A stretch of 64,000 bases of DNA. It comes from Rhizobium leguminosarum bv. trifolii WSM2297 (GTDB lineage: Bacteria; Pseudomonadota; Alphaproteobacteria; Rhizobiales; Rhizobiaceae). The position numbers and the translations under genes are program-made. The stretch lies in contig NZ_JH719395.1 in the NCBI RefSeq assembly GCF_000271845.1, forward strand, positions 2,261,231-2,325,230. Reading direction: 5' to 3'. The notes under the pieces are model-generated. The model was not told the DNA's origin. It worked only from the letters and a program-made list of their open reading frames with translations, and ran no database searches. Of this stretch, positions 38,052 to 47,919 are shown piece after piece; position 1 is the first letter of the stretch; the number at the start of each line of letters is the position of its first letter.

Positions 38052-38639
38052 TTAAGTTCCCCTTTCGTTGAATTTCGGAAATGACCGACGCGCTCACCGG
38101 CATATCCATTCTCGCTGTCCGATCTAGCATTATGCGGGCCGCGCGCTGCTTGCGCCGGCGTTACAAGCATCACGCATCTGCGTTCGAGGCATCTGACGCA
38201 ACCGGGACGGAATCCAAGGAGCGCGCGGTACTGGGCAGCGGCTTAGTATTCCTCGTCCTTGATCCTTCATTTAACGGCGTTGCCTAGCATTTCCGCCTCC
38301 ATCGCGGATGACGACCTTCCGCATGCTTGCGCACCGACGAGCGGTTGCGGCAAAGTTCCGCGCCGCCAAAGGCTGTATGCAGGTTGCTCAAAGGTATCTT
38401 TAGAAGTCCCCGATGCGGATGTCAATATCAAGAAAACAACCGCTTTTCCGAAATTTGCTTAAGCTCCCGGCCTAGACCTGTGTACAGCTGGGTTCGGACG
38501 CCCTCCGAGTGCAGCTGAAGACTGCTCGGGTGGTGGGTTCGCCGACTAGTTCCAGTCAAAGATCGGCATTCTTCAAGACATCTCTGATGGGTCGAGTCGA
38601 CTTAATGGAAGCCAGGATCTGAAGGGTGTTCCTGTCGGC
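38052..38639. other. Upstream region of the transporter operon, no gene
   Basis: About 590 bases with only short frames. It should contain the promoter of the transporter operon, but no clear -35/-10 pair or palindrome was picked out. It ends at IS3-type debris. Confidence 0.4.
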
Positions 38640-38830
38640 ATTTCAGGCGCCAAGGTGTTCGAGGTGAGTTCGGTGCCTTTGTCTGAAACAATCATGTCAG
38701 GCTTGCCGCGTCGTTCGACCTGCGTCGTCAGTTCCCGAACAACACGGCGACCGGAGATCGACGTGTCGGGAATTGACGCCAGGCATTCGCGCGTCACATC
38801 ATCGACAACATTTCGCCCGGAAGCGTCTAA
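38640..38830 (-). pseudogene. IS3-family transposase fragment (catalytic core)
   Basis: The minus strand reads VVDDVTRECLASIPDTSISG, then RRVVRELTTQVERRGKPDMI and VSDKGTELTSN. This is the central DDE region of an IS3-type OrfB with its Asp-containing motif (SDKGTE for the usual SDNGTE). Both ends are missing. It forms the left edge of the 39-56 kb defence block. Confidence 0.8.
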
Positions 38831-38992
38831 AGGCAGCAGAGTGGGCGGATCTCCTACAAGGCGGGGTCGACCCTTTCGCAAGGGCCAAGACTGAAAGATT
38901 CCAGCGCGAGCTCCAACGGCGGCGGACGTTCGGTTCAGCGCTAACTGACTATATGGCCGACATGCCTGGCGAACATGGAGACGAGAACAGTG

Positions 38993-39491
38993 ATGACGCG
39001 TGAAGAGCTTTATGACCTTGTCTGGCCTGTCCCCGGCACAAAGGCAGCACGAGACTTGGGCATTGCCGAAGCTTATCTGACGAAGCTCTGTGCCGCACTG
39101 GATGTTCCCATGCCACCGAGGGGATACTGGCAGCGCAAAAGGTTTGGAAAGAATCCTCTCCAGACCCCACTTCCTTCCGCAATCCGGGTTTCCCGACCGC
39201 TGGATTCGAGCCGGTGAAAGCAGGACAGCGAACATCAAGCTCCTTCATCAATTGCGGGACACCGAGAGATCGTCTTTTGCCCAATCAGCTGCCAAAGATG
39301 TCACCCTTGCGTTCAAGACGGCGCGCCCGTCAGATGGAGAAGGTTATCTTCTCCCTCGCAAAAAAAGCACGCTCGACCTTACGGTCACAGAGGGAACCGT
39401 CGCACGAGCAGTAGATTTCTTTTGTCGGCTAACCGGAGCCTTAAGCGCCTGGGACATCCAACCCGTATCGCGTCGTCCAATGGCACATTGA
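38993..39491 (+). pseudogene. Frameshifted orphan gene with HTH-like start
   Basis: Frame 1 gives MTREELYDLVWPVPGTKAAR followed by GIAEAYLTKLCAALDVPMPP and RGYWQRK, a start found on many rhizobial island proteins and resembling a helix-turn-helix. After ~70 codons it fails, and another frame continues with AAKDVTLAFKTARPSDGEGY and VTEGTVARAVDFF. The gene is therefore broken. Function unknown. Confidence 0.6.
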
Positions 39492-39542
39492 TCCGCAAAA
39501 CTGTCGATCCCCGCAATTTCCCCCAAGGACGGACAAACACCA

Positions 39543-39923
39543 TTATCGAGGCTCTGGGCGCCCATGCCTGCTGTCGCGATCATCTAAGCGGCGCAGCATT
39601 CCAAACTCAACCAGGCGACGAAATTCTCCAGTTCGTTCGTGAACAGCCGTATTGCAGCGGTCCAGAAGCTCTCCTGCGGCAATCTTCATCCTCAGAGCAT
39701 CGGGAATGGCGGAACTCCGCTGTGTGCGCCCGAGTTGTTCCTGGAGGGTAGGGTTCTGCATGTTGAGCACGCGATCGAGATCGGTGGATTGCCCGGCCAG
39801 CATCCCGGCAATCTTCTGCAGGCTGAGACCCGGCCGCTTCAGCGCCAGGATCTCGCTCAGCTGTGCAATTTCCTGGGTGCCGGAGAGCCGCCCGTTCTTC
39901 CCCTCGTAGTCCAGAACATACAC
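39543..39923 (-). pseudogene. Truncated MerR-type regulator
   Basis: The readable frame contains LALKRPGLSLQKIAGMLAGQ followed by STDLDRVLNMQNPTLQEQLG, the end of a MerR DNA-binding domain and its coiled coil. The N-terminal helix-turn-helix that should precede it is missing, and the C-terminus becomes Arg-rich. Probably a leftover, not functional. Confidence 0.5.
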
Positions 39924-40010
39924 CCAGTCTTTTTTAACTCCACAATTTCCACGTTCGCTTTTATTCTCATAATTTTACTTTGCCGCGAATCTGCATATCG
40001 TCTGCACACC

Positions 40011-42698
40011 GTGAAACAAACTTGCCGCGAGGGCGCGTTGGCGAAGACTCTCTTGGAATGGTCAGGTGACCAGGATCTGTGGACCCGTGACAGCTTGAGG
40101 CGTATCGCCGCTGCATCGGACTATACCGTTGGCGACGATGAACTGGTGGCAATCAGAAAGAATGTCATCGCCGCGGCCCGATCGAGCGAGGAGTTGGTTG
40201 AAGGCGAATGCCTCGATAGAGGCCATCTGGGAATATCTTCAAACGAAACACGTCGTGCCGCGATCCTCCAGCTGGGTCCGGTCGAGAACATTGATCGCCT
40301 CGCCCCAAATCAACAGCTTCGTTTCGCGCCAGCTGGGATCACTCTCGTGTACGGCGAGAACGGGAGCGGAAAAAGTGGATATACCCGCATTGCGAAAAAG
40401 TTATGCCGGAGCTTGGCGGCTGAAGATCTGCGAGGCAACGTGTTTGCGGAGAGCGGCAATGCTCCCAAGGTGACGGTGCGCTACAAAGTCGGAGATGACG
40501 AGCCTATTGCTTTGGAGTGGGATCCTCAGACCGACGCGCCAGGGGTGCTGCAACAGATTTCAGTCTTCGACAGCGGCAACGCCCGGCTCTACGTCGATAC
40601 CAAGAATCGGATCGCCTATCTTCCTAAAGAGATTGCGATCCTCGAACATCATGGCGAGATTTGCCAGCGTCTTTCGCAAGGATTCGCGGCGGATGAAAGA
40701 ACGTCCCTGACACGGATCTCTGTGCCTTTTTCCGCTGGCTACTCGCCCGGAAGTTCTGTGACGGAGATGCTCGCCAGGCTTGACCCCGCGAAGACCGATT
40801 TGCCGAAAGCGGACGAGTTGAACACGCTCGCCGAGCTGTCGGATGCAGAACGGGGCGAGCTCGCGGATCTTGAGCGCGAGCTGGCAGCCGACCCGATGGC
40901 AATGGCAGCAGCTCGACGGCGGATGGTGGCGTTGCTCGGAAGGGTCGACGAAGTCCTTGTGGGCCTCCAAGAGGCGTTGTCCAATGATTTCGAGGTCAAG
41001 CTTGCCGCCGCCAGAGCGGCCTGCATTGAGGCGGATAAAGCGGTTCGGTTGTCTGCAACGGAGAGGTTTGCCAACGAACCGTTCAAGAACACTGGGACGG
41101 ATGCGTGGCAAATCCTCTTCGAGGCTGCGAGAGCGTTCGCCATTTCGTCTGGCGATCAAACAGATGACCGTCTGCCTGCACTCGAAGGTGATCTCTGCCT
41201 TCTATGCCAGGAACCGCTTAGCGAGGCTGGCGCATCCCGGATCGGTCGCTTCAATGACTTCATCAGCAGCGAAGCTTCTCGCTTGGCGCAGGCGGCGAGA
41301 ACGCGGCTTGAAGAAGCACTCGGCGGCTTGAGGAGCGTTGCAATTCCTTCCGAGCAAGTCATAACCGAGAACTTTGCCATCTATGCAGAAGACAATGCCG
41401 TACGTGCGGGTGTGACATCCCATCTCGTGGAGGCCATCCACGATTTTGAAAGGCGCCGAGCAGCCATGGTATCAGGCGCTACCGAGATACCCAGAGTTCC
41501 AGACCTTTCGGATCTCCTTGCGACGGTCCGGAGCGAGCATAATCTTCTTGAGGCTGAAGCTCATGAGTTGACGCATAAGGCAACTCATGCCGCCAGGCTG
41601 GATGAGAAACGAGCGCGACTGGCGGATCTGCGGGACCGGAATACCTTGGCGGCAAATCTTCCATCGACGCTGCAGCGTCATGCAGATCTATCGGCGCTCC
41701 AATGCATTCGGCGCTGCGTGCAGCTCGTAAATACGCGTGCAATCTCCACCCAAATCACAGCTCTTCGCAAGGAGATGGTGACTGCCGAGTTCAACAAGCG
41801 CATCCAAAGTGAGATCGAGGTCCTTGATCTCAAGCACATCCCCTTTCAGCTCCAGGAAACGAGCGCGGGTGGACAGAACCTGTTTTCGATCGGCCTCCAG
41901 GGCGTCAAACACGTCAAAAATAAACAGGTCCTATCTGAAGGAGAACAGCGAGCACTCGCCTTGGCGTGCTTTCTTGCCGAGATTGGGGACGATCGGGAGA
42001 AGTACGGGATGATCATCGACGATCCGGTTTCATCTCTGGATCACATTCGCATGCGACGCGTTGCCAAGCGCCTGGTTGCCGAGGCTGCAAAGGGCCGCCA
42101 GGTTGTCATCTTTACGCACAACATCGTCTTCTTCAATGAGATCGTGTCCGAGGCATCGCGGTTCGGCGAACAGACTCCTCTTGTGAAAACGGTCATTCGG
42201 AAGACAGACAGCGCGGGTTTTGGCGTAATCGAAGAAGATAAGGAACCGTGGGTTGCCGATCTAAGCGCGCGCATTGGAACCCTTCGGGATCGTGCCAAAT
42301 CTTATGCGTCCCTGACCGAATTCGATACCGAGAGCTATCGCAGGCTTGTTAAGGACTTCTACTCGGATCTTCGGGAAACGTGGGAGCGCGCGGTGGAGGA
42401 GCTTGTACTGAACAAGACAATCGTTCGGTTCGTTCCGGACGTCATGACGATGAGGCTGAAGGCGGTAGGCGTTGATGACGATGACTACAGGACCATTTAT
42501 CACGCGATGAAGCATGTGTCGGAGCGCTCGGGGCACGACATGTCCTCTGGTCGGGACATCCCTCAGCCTAAGCCGTCCGAGATGGCAGATGACCTGAAGG
42601 TTCTCGATGACTTCCGGATCGCATATCGCGCAAAACAGAAGCGGCTGACCGAGGCAAGAGAGAAGCTAGAAGAACCGGTGAAAGCTCTTCTCGAATAG
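40011..42698 (+). CDS. RloC/PrrC-like ATPase with zinc hook
   Basis: 895 residues if it starts at GTG 40011; the frame is open further left, and a TTG at 40042 with GAGGG before it is an alternative. ATPase parts: Walker A YGENGSGKS (~114-122), signature LSEGEQRAL (~640), Walker B GMIIDDPVSSLD (~665) and FTHN (~700). Between them is a coiled coil interrupted by CLLC (396-399), a Rad50-type zinc hook. The C-terminus has RAVEE (~790) and SGHD (~840), in the spacing of the Arg/Glu/His set of PrrC/RloC anticodon nucleases. It is probably an antiphage toxin that cuts tRNA; the nuclease call is inference. Confidence 0.75.
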   Translation: MKQTCREGALAKTLLEWSGDQDLWTRDSLRRIAAASDYTVGDDELVAIRKNVIAAARSSEELVEGECLDRGHLGISSNETRRAAILQLGPVENIDRLAPNQQLRFAPAGITLVYGENGSGKSGYTRIAKKLCRSLAAEDLRGNVFAESGNAPKVTVRYKVGDDEPIALEWDPQTDAPGVLQQISVFDSGNARLYVDTKNRIAYLPKEIAILEHHGEICQRLSQGFAADERTSLTRISVPFSAGYSPGSSVTEMLARLDPAKTDLPKADELNTLAELSDAERGELADLERELAADPMAMAAARRRMVALLGRVDEVLVGLQEALSNDFEVKLAAARAACIEADKAVRLSATERFANEPFKNTGTDAWQILFEAARAFAISSGDQTDDRLPALEGDLCLLCQEPLSEAGASRIGRFNDFISSEASRLAQAARTRLEEALGGLRSVAIPSEQVITENFAIYAEDNAVRAGVTSHLVEAIHDFERRRAAMVSGATEIPRVPDLSDLLATVRSEHNLLEAEAHELTHKATHAARLDEKRARLADLRDRNTLAANLPSTLQRHADLSALQCIRRCVQLVNTRAISTQITALRKEMVTAEFNKRIQSEIEVLDLKHIPFQLQETSAGGQNLFSIGLQGVKHVKNKQVLSEGEQRALALACFLAEIGDDREKYGMIIDDPVSSLDHIRMRRVAKRLVAEAAKGRQVVIFTHNIVFFNEIVSEASRFGEQTPLVKTVIRKTDSAGFGVIEEDKEPWVADLSARIGTLRDRAKSYASLTEFDTESYRRLVKDFYSDLRETWERAVEELVLNKTIVRFVPDVMTMRLKAVGVDDDDYRTIYHAMKHVSERSGHDMSSGRDIPQPKPSEMADDLKVLDDFRIAYRAKQKRLTEAREKLEEPVKALLE

Positions 42699-42916
42699 GC
42701 TTTCGTCACCCGCATTCTCGGCTGTCCTGGCATTTTTGTCGGCTCAAGGGTCTCCTAAATGACCGCGATGGTATCACGACCGCGCGCCGGGAAGCCGCCA
42801 TCACTGCTAAATTGGAGCACGTGCTGCTTCGGTGCCTGAGATCGATCGCCAGTAACGCACCCTTCACAACTTTTGGTTACAAAGGACGTCAACAGTAGTT
42901 CGTCAAAGTCTTTTCA

Positions 42917-44416
42917 ATGGTATCAGCCTACTCTCTTTCGCCAGCCGAAATCCGACTGATCAAGCGCATGCTGCTCCTTCGGCCCAAACCCACAAATCAG
43001 ATGATCCTGGCATACTTCACCCGACCAGGACGCGATCTAAACCATCGCATTATAGCTGAAATCGACAGCGGCTCGCGTGGCGCATTGGAGCCACCTGCAA
43101 CCGAGGGCGAAACCCTTGCCTACATGGCGGCCGTTGCAAACTTGCGCTTTCCGGACGGCAGAGATTTTACGCCTCAAGGCCAATTCTACGCACCGGGGGG
43201 CGCGATCGGCCAGCTTCGGCTGCACTGGTGGCCTGTTGGGCAGGGCTTGTTCTCCAGCGGTGCTTTGACGTTGTCTGGCCGTCGTCCACTCACCTGGGTG
43301 TTCGACTGCGGAACCGTTTCCGGGAGTTCATTATTGGACGCTGCGCTGGACGGGTTCGAAAACTCTCAGCACGCGATATCCAGCAGGGAGATCACCGTTG
43401 CAGCCATTTCCCACTTCGATCGGGACCACATCAATGGGTTCGTCCGGCTTCTCGCGGCTCATCGCGTCCGAATGTTGCTGCTTCCATACATTCCGCTGTG
43501 GCAGCGAATCCTCGTAATGCTTCAGCAGAACATATCAGCATCCGAACCCTTGGCCGAATTTTTCATTGACCCCACAGGTTTTCTAGCCTCCCGCGGACAG
43601 ATTGATGAGATAATCTATGTCCAAAGCAATGGGGATGATCTCCCATCGCCCCCATCGCCCGTCCCCTTCGAGCCCTCTGGGTCGCCACCTGAGGAGGACC
43701 CGCTGGATGTCGACTATGGCAAACCGCCCGAAGCCGCGGAGCATGATCCAGCACGAGCCTCAAAAACAGTCTCAGTTCGTTTTCTACGCCGCGGGGGGAG
43801 TATCAGGACAGCGGTTTGGGAATTAGTTCCGTACAATGACACGAAGTTGCTGACCGTTCCGTCAGCAACCCTAGAGGCTAGAGTACTGCCCGATGCTCGA
43901 AGATTGTTGAGGGCGAGCAGCGACGCTGCACGTGATGCAGCTCTCGCGTCTCTCGGTGGGATTTACGATGCGACGTTTGGCAAAGGACCCGGCCCGCGAA
44001 ACAGGATCTCCTTGTTCCTTTACTCGGGGCCACTTGATCAACGTATCAGGTTGGAAACCATTTCGTCCTCACATCCCGTAGGACTCCGGGAAGAGACCAC
44101 GAGATTCTCACAGATGTATACAGGCGATGCGAGGCTTAAGACAAAACGGGAGTGGAACGAATTCGAACTGTTTTTCCAACCGGGCCAGCGACTGGCGAAC
44201 AGCGCAATTTTGCAAATCATGCACCACGGATCGAAGGGAAATTGGCAATCCGGAATCGCTTCCGCGCTTGCACCTTCCGTCAGCCTGTTCTGCTCCGATC
44301 CCGGCAGCCGCCCGTTCCATCCTCATGCGGAAGTCCTGCGCGAGTTCTGGCCACACTTCCCTGTCCAAGTGGATACCCGCATCGGATTTCATCTCAGTGC
44401 TCGGCTACGCCTGTAA
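42917..44416 (+). CDS. ComEC-like metallo-beta-lactamase-fold protein
   Basis: 499 residues. Residues ~1-60 are helical (LSPAEIRLIKRMLLLRPKPT). The metallo-beta-lactamase core follows: WWPVGQGLF, FDCGT (~129), the metal motif SHFDRDHINGF (165-175; the second His of HxHxDH is Asp, as in ComEC), YTGDA (~385) and MHHGSKGN (~425). A Pro-rich insert lies at ~240-290. There are no membrane segments. It probably hydrolyses nucleic acid or a nucleotide. It follows the RloC-like gene by 218 bases on the same strand and may be its partner. Confidence 0.75.
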   Translation: MVSAYSLSPAEIRLIKRMLLLRPKPTNQMILAYFTRPGRDLNHRIIAEIDSGSRGALEPPATEGETLAYMAAVANLRFPDGRDFTPQGQFYAPGGAIGQLRLHWWPVGQGLFSSGALTLSGRRPLTWVFDCGTVSGSSLLDAALDGFENSQHAISSREITVAAISHFDRDHINGFVRLLAAHRVRMLLLPYIPLWQRILVMLQQNISASEPLAEFFIDPTGFLASRGQIDEIIYVQSNGDDLPSPPSPVPFEPSGSPPEEDPLDVDYGKPPEAAEHDPARASKTVSVRFLRRGGSIRTAVWELVPYNDTKLLTVPSATLEARVLPDARRLLRASSDAARDAALASLGGIYDATFGKGPGPRNRISLFLYSGPLDQRIRLETISSSHPVGLREETTRFSQMYTGDARLKTKREWNEFELFFQPGQRLANSAILQIMHHGSKGNWQSGIASALAPSVSLFCSDPGSRPFHPHAEVLREFWPHFPVQVDTRIGFHLSARLRL

Positions 44417-44457
44417 CACGGGTGCTGGATTGTGGCGGTTCGTCTCGACGCGCCTGT

Positions 44458-47400
44458 CTAGCTCGACGCGACGCGTTCGAATCTGACGATATCAACGTCA
44501 CCTCGCAGCAAGTCATTCGCGATTTCGACAATCTTGCCCTCATGGGTGAACAGGATTGGCTGAAAAGCGCGCCCTCCGGATGCCAGAGTTCTCAACCCGG
44601 AAGCCTTGCGCTCGTCATCGAACGACTGAAATACATCGTCTGTTATGAAAGGCAGTGGCTCGTTGCGGCTGCAGAAGTCCTCGATGAACGCCAGACGGAA
44701 GGCGAGGTAAAGCTGATCTGCGGAACCTTCGCTGAGCGCTTTCGTCGGCAGCCGCTCGCCGTCGGCTCGTTCGGCCTTGAGCCTTATCGCATCCTGATCG
44801 TCGAATTCTTGCACCAAGCGAACGAAGGAGCCGTTCGTCAAGATGGAGAGGTACTCACTTGCCCGCGCGAGCAGCGGATCTGCCTGTGACTCTCTATAGC
44901 GTTCCAATGAGGTGGATAGCAGTTTCGAGGCGAGCCTCAGAACGGCCCACTGACGAGCCAGATCCTGTGTCTCTTGCTCCGCAGATGCCTTGTCGAAAGC
45001 AGCCTGCTCCGCGCTCATTCCTGTTTCGAGCGACTCTTTTGTCGTTGCCAGTTCAGCGAGCCTTCCCTTGAGCTTGCCGAACATGTCGAACTGTTGAGAA
45101 TCCTCGGCCGCCAGCGCCTCGATCTCCAAATCGGCGGCGACGCGATCGAAAGCGTTCAGTTTCACCCGGATTTCTTGTTCGCTGATGACTCTTGAATGCA
45201 GCGAAAGCCTTCGCCGGCTGTCGTCGAGCTTCTCGACCGCGGTACGACGCCTTCCGAGACGTTCGAGAAGTGTCTTGCCGTCCATCTCCACATTCAGGCG
45301 AGCCAGCTGAGCCGCGACATCTTGACTGATCGACTGGCGTTCCTCTGCTATCTGTTGAAGTTCAACCGATACCCGCTCCCGGCTTGTAGCGAGATGTCGG
45401 TCATGATCCTCGGCGGATTGTGCGTCGGTCATTCGTTTGTGGAGGATATCGACACCGAGCAGCGGAGCGAGTCTGGAAAGATCCTCGCCGATCGATTTGC
45501 ATACTTTCGACAGCTTCTCCTCGAATTGGTCGACGTTGCGCATCATGCCGTCCACGCGACGCTGCCTGTTCTGTCTTTCGGCATAGCAGCGTGGGATTTC
45601 TTTCCAGACTTGAATTGCAGCCTCTGCCATCTCCAGCGTCGGAGCATTATCGAGGCCGAAAGCAACGCATGTTTCAACAAATTGAGATTGCCACTCATCA
45701 ACCTTGATAGCCAAGGCAGCAATCTTGTTCTCACTGTCAGCAATATCCCTCTCCAGCGCCTCCCCTCGGGCGCGTACCATACGTCTCTCATCCCATGCCT
45801 TCGCCAGTTCCGTCAGCTTTGTCTCGACTAGCCTGGCGTTCGACGAGAGCGGACCGGCGATCGTGGCATCGAGCCCGATGGCGCTGGCGACGCTATTCAA
45901 TTCGGCTGCGACTTGAGCATTCCGGTTCTCAAGAACCTGTTGCTGATCTTCCAAGTCCCGAACGCTTTCGCGCCTTTGGGCGATGGCATTGATGCTGCGG
46001 AGCCATTTGCCCATCTGATCGATATCGAGAACGGGGATTCCCGCATGCTCGAAAAGTCGAGAAAACTCGGCCAAGACACCACGCTGGTGGTTCCGTGCAG
46101 CGTCGAGTTCAAGCTCTCCGGCTTGGATAGCAGTATCAAGACGAGCCAACCTCAGCGTCAGCTCCGAGTGGCGAGCCGTTCGCTCAGCTTGCGATAGTGC
46201 ACCGTCCGACAGATTGTCCGCCTCGCGAACAAGCGCGGGCAAGGCACCGTCCCAAGGCTTACCGGACTGAAGTCCGACAATCGCCGCATCGCGAACCGCC
46301 CTCGCCTCTTCGATCATCGAACGAGTAATAAGGCGCCGATCATCCTCGAGGTCGGAAATAAGCTGTGTTACATCCTCACGCTCCAGGCGCCGCTCTGCCT
46401 GCTTTTCCGTTGCTCGATTCAAACGGTCGAGAGCGGCAACAAGGTTCGGGCGGTGTTTCTCCAACTCGACTTCGTCCGGAAGAGGAACCTTTAGGAGGCT
46501 TTCGAGATCCTCGACCGGAGGAGCCAGACGAGCCTTCGCCTCGACGATATCCTGGCGTGCCCGCGCAAGCGTGGTGTCAAGCTCGTCAATACGTTCCAAT
46601 AATCGGATATCTGGCTGGAGGGCGCCAAATCGCTCTTGCAGGGCCCTGACGTCCTGAAGCGCACCGACGCTTTCAGTCCGCTGCATACGGCTGAGCTCCG
46701 ACGTCTGGTCCTCCAGGCGCTGGCTCAGACTTGTCTCGGCGCGTCTCAGCTCATTGCCATCGCGGATAAGGCCGTTGAGATAATTGATTTGAGCATCACT
46801 TGGCTGCGCATGTATGAGTGTTTCAATAGAACTCCTGTAACCTGCCCTTCGACCGAGACCAGCGAGCTCGAGATCGAAATCCGCCACCTCTGCCCTGATC
46901 CTGGAGACATCGGCTTTCGCTTGAGAATACGCCACTTTTTCGGTGAGGAGTTCGTGGATCAGATCTCGCTGCGTCAAAACAGCAGGGTCGAGCTGCAGTG
47001 CCTCAAACTCGCCCCGAATACGCTCACGCGTTTCTATGGAGGCCGCGTCTCGTGTGGCAAGTTGCTGGAGACGCTCCAGTTGGTTTTCAAGCTGTTGCTC
47101 GATCTCCTTCGGGACCGCGGCGATCTCGTCAAACTCAGCCAGTCCGGCCAACTTTACATCGACATCGGTCAGAAGCGGTTCGAGCGTGCGTAGGTTCTGT
47201 AGAAGATCAAGACGCGTTTTCGTTCGTAGACGCGCTTGCCCAAGCTCTTCCAGCTGGCGCTCAACCTCGCGGATTTCATCAGAAAGGCGCTTCCAGTCGG
47301 GAGAACGGAGCTCATGAACTTTCTCGGACTGCCGCGCAGCCTCGTGACGGTCGAGCGCCTGATAGAAGGCCCGATCCTTCGATTTCCGCTGAGAGAAGAT

Positions 47401-47916
47401 CGCGTCAGCCTCACCGTCCAAACTCTTGCGCAACTGAGTGAGCCCAGTCAGTCCGGACGCGGCCGAGAACAGGAGGCGGCCGATCTCGCCATCGCCCGTC
47501 GCCATCTCCTCTCCGCCTTGGCGGAGCCTGGCCGAATCCATTCCGAAGGCCTTTTCAAAGACGGTCCGGCTCATCGCGCCGATGAAGGGTGAGAGACTAT
47601 CGTCGGCAAGAGGCGCCTCTTGTTCCGAATTGGAGACCAATGTTGCTTTGCGGCCTTTTCGACGCCGGAAATCTATCGAAGCTCCGTCGCGTCGCGTCAG
47701 GCTCGCGCCGACTCTGAGGATAGATGGCTCGAACTTGTGCAATCCAGCAACCTCGTTCTGAAAACCGAACAAGAGGTCGGACAGGGCGCGCAGCATCGTG
47801 GACTTGCCCGCTTCGTTCGGCCCGAAAACGATATGCAGCTTGGCATCCGGTCGAAACGGTATGGATCGGTCCGAAAGCGAGCCGTATCGGAGAAGGTCAA
47901 GCCTATCGAAGCGCAT
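44458..47916 (-). CDS. Rad50/SbcC-like (YhaN-type) ATPase
   Basis: 1152 residues. N-terminal half-ATPase with MRFDRLDLLRYGSLSDRSIP and Walker A FGPNEAGKST (31-40); ~800 residues of coiled coil; C-terminal half with signature ALSEGSADQLYLAFRLA and Walker B PLPFITDDVFQSFD. It starts 3 bases after the Mre11-like stop, so the two are made together, like SbcCD or YhaON. Expected to form a DNA-end-processing nuclease complex. I saw no CxxC hook, unlike true Rad50. Confidence 0.9.
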   Translation of the reverse strand: MRFDRLDLLRYGSLSDRSIPFRPDAKLHIVFGPNEAGKSTMLRALSDLLFGFQNEVAGLHKFEPSILRVGASLTRRDGASIDFRRRKGRKATLVSNSEQEAPLADDSLSPFIGAMSRTVFEKAFGMDSARLRQGGEEMATGDGEIGRLLFSAASGLTGLTQLRKSLDGEADAIFSQRKSKDRAFYQALDRHEAARQSEKVHELRSPDWKRLSDEIREVERQLEELGQARLRTKTRLDLLQNLRTLEPLLTDVDVKLAGLAEFDEIAAVPKEIEQQLENQLERLQQLATRDAASIETRERIRGEFEALQLDPAVLTQRDLIHELLTEKVAYSQAKADVSRIRAEVADFDLELAGLGRRAGYRSSIETLIHAQPSDAQINYLNGLIRDGNELRRAETSLSQRLEDQTSELSRMQRTESVGALQDVRALQERFGALQPDIRLLERIDELDTTLARARQDIVEAKARLAPPVEDLESLLKVPLPDEVELEKHRPNLVAALDRLNRATEKQAERRLEREDVTQLISDLEDDRRLITRSMIEEARAVRDAAIVGLQSGKPWDGALPALVREADNLSDGALSQAERTARHSELTLRLARLDTAIQAGELELDAARNHQRGVLAEFSRLFEHAGIPVLDIDQMGKWLRSINAIAQRRESVRDLEDQQQVLENRNAQVAAELNSVASAIGLDATIAGPLSSNARLVETKLTELAKAWDERRMVRARGEALERDIADSENKIAALAIKVDEWQSQFVETCVAFGLDNAPTLEMAEAAIQVWKEIPRCYAERQNRQRRVDGMMRNVDQFEEKLSKVCKSIGEDLSRLAPLLGVDILHKRMTDAQSAEDHDRHLATSRERVSVELQQIAEERQSISQDVAAQLARLNVEMDGKTLLERLGRRRTAVEKLDDSRRRLSLHSRVISEQEIRVKLNAFDRVAADLEIEALAAEDSQQFDMFGKLKGRLAELATTKESLETGMSAEQAAFDKASAEQETQDLARQWAVLRLASKLLSTSLERYRESQADPLLARASEYLSILTNGSFVRLVQEFDDQDAIRLKAERADGERLPTKALSEGSADQLYLAFRLAFIEDFCSRNEPLPFITDDVFQSFDDERKASGLRTLASGGRAFQPILFTHEGKIVEIANDLLRGDVDIVRFERVASS

Positions 47917-47919
47917 GGT

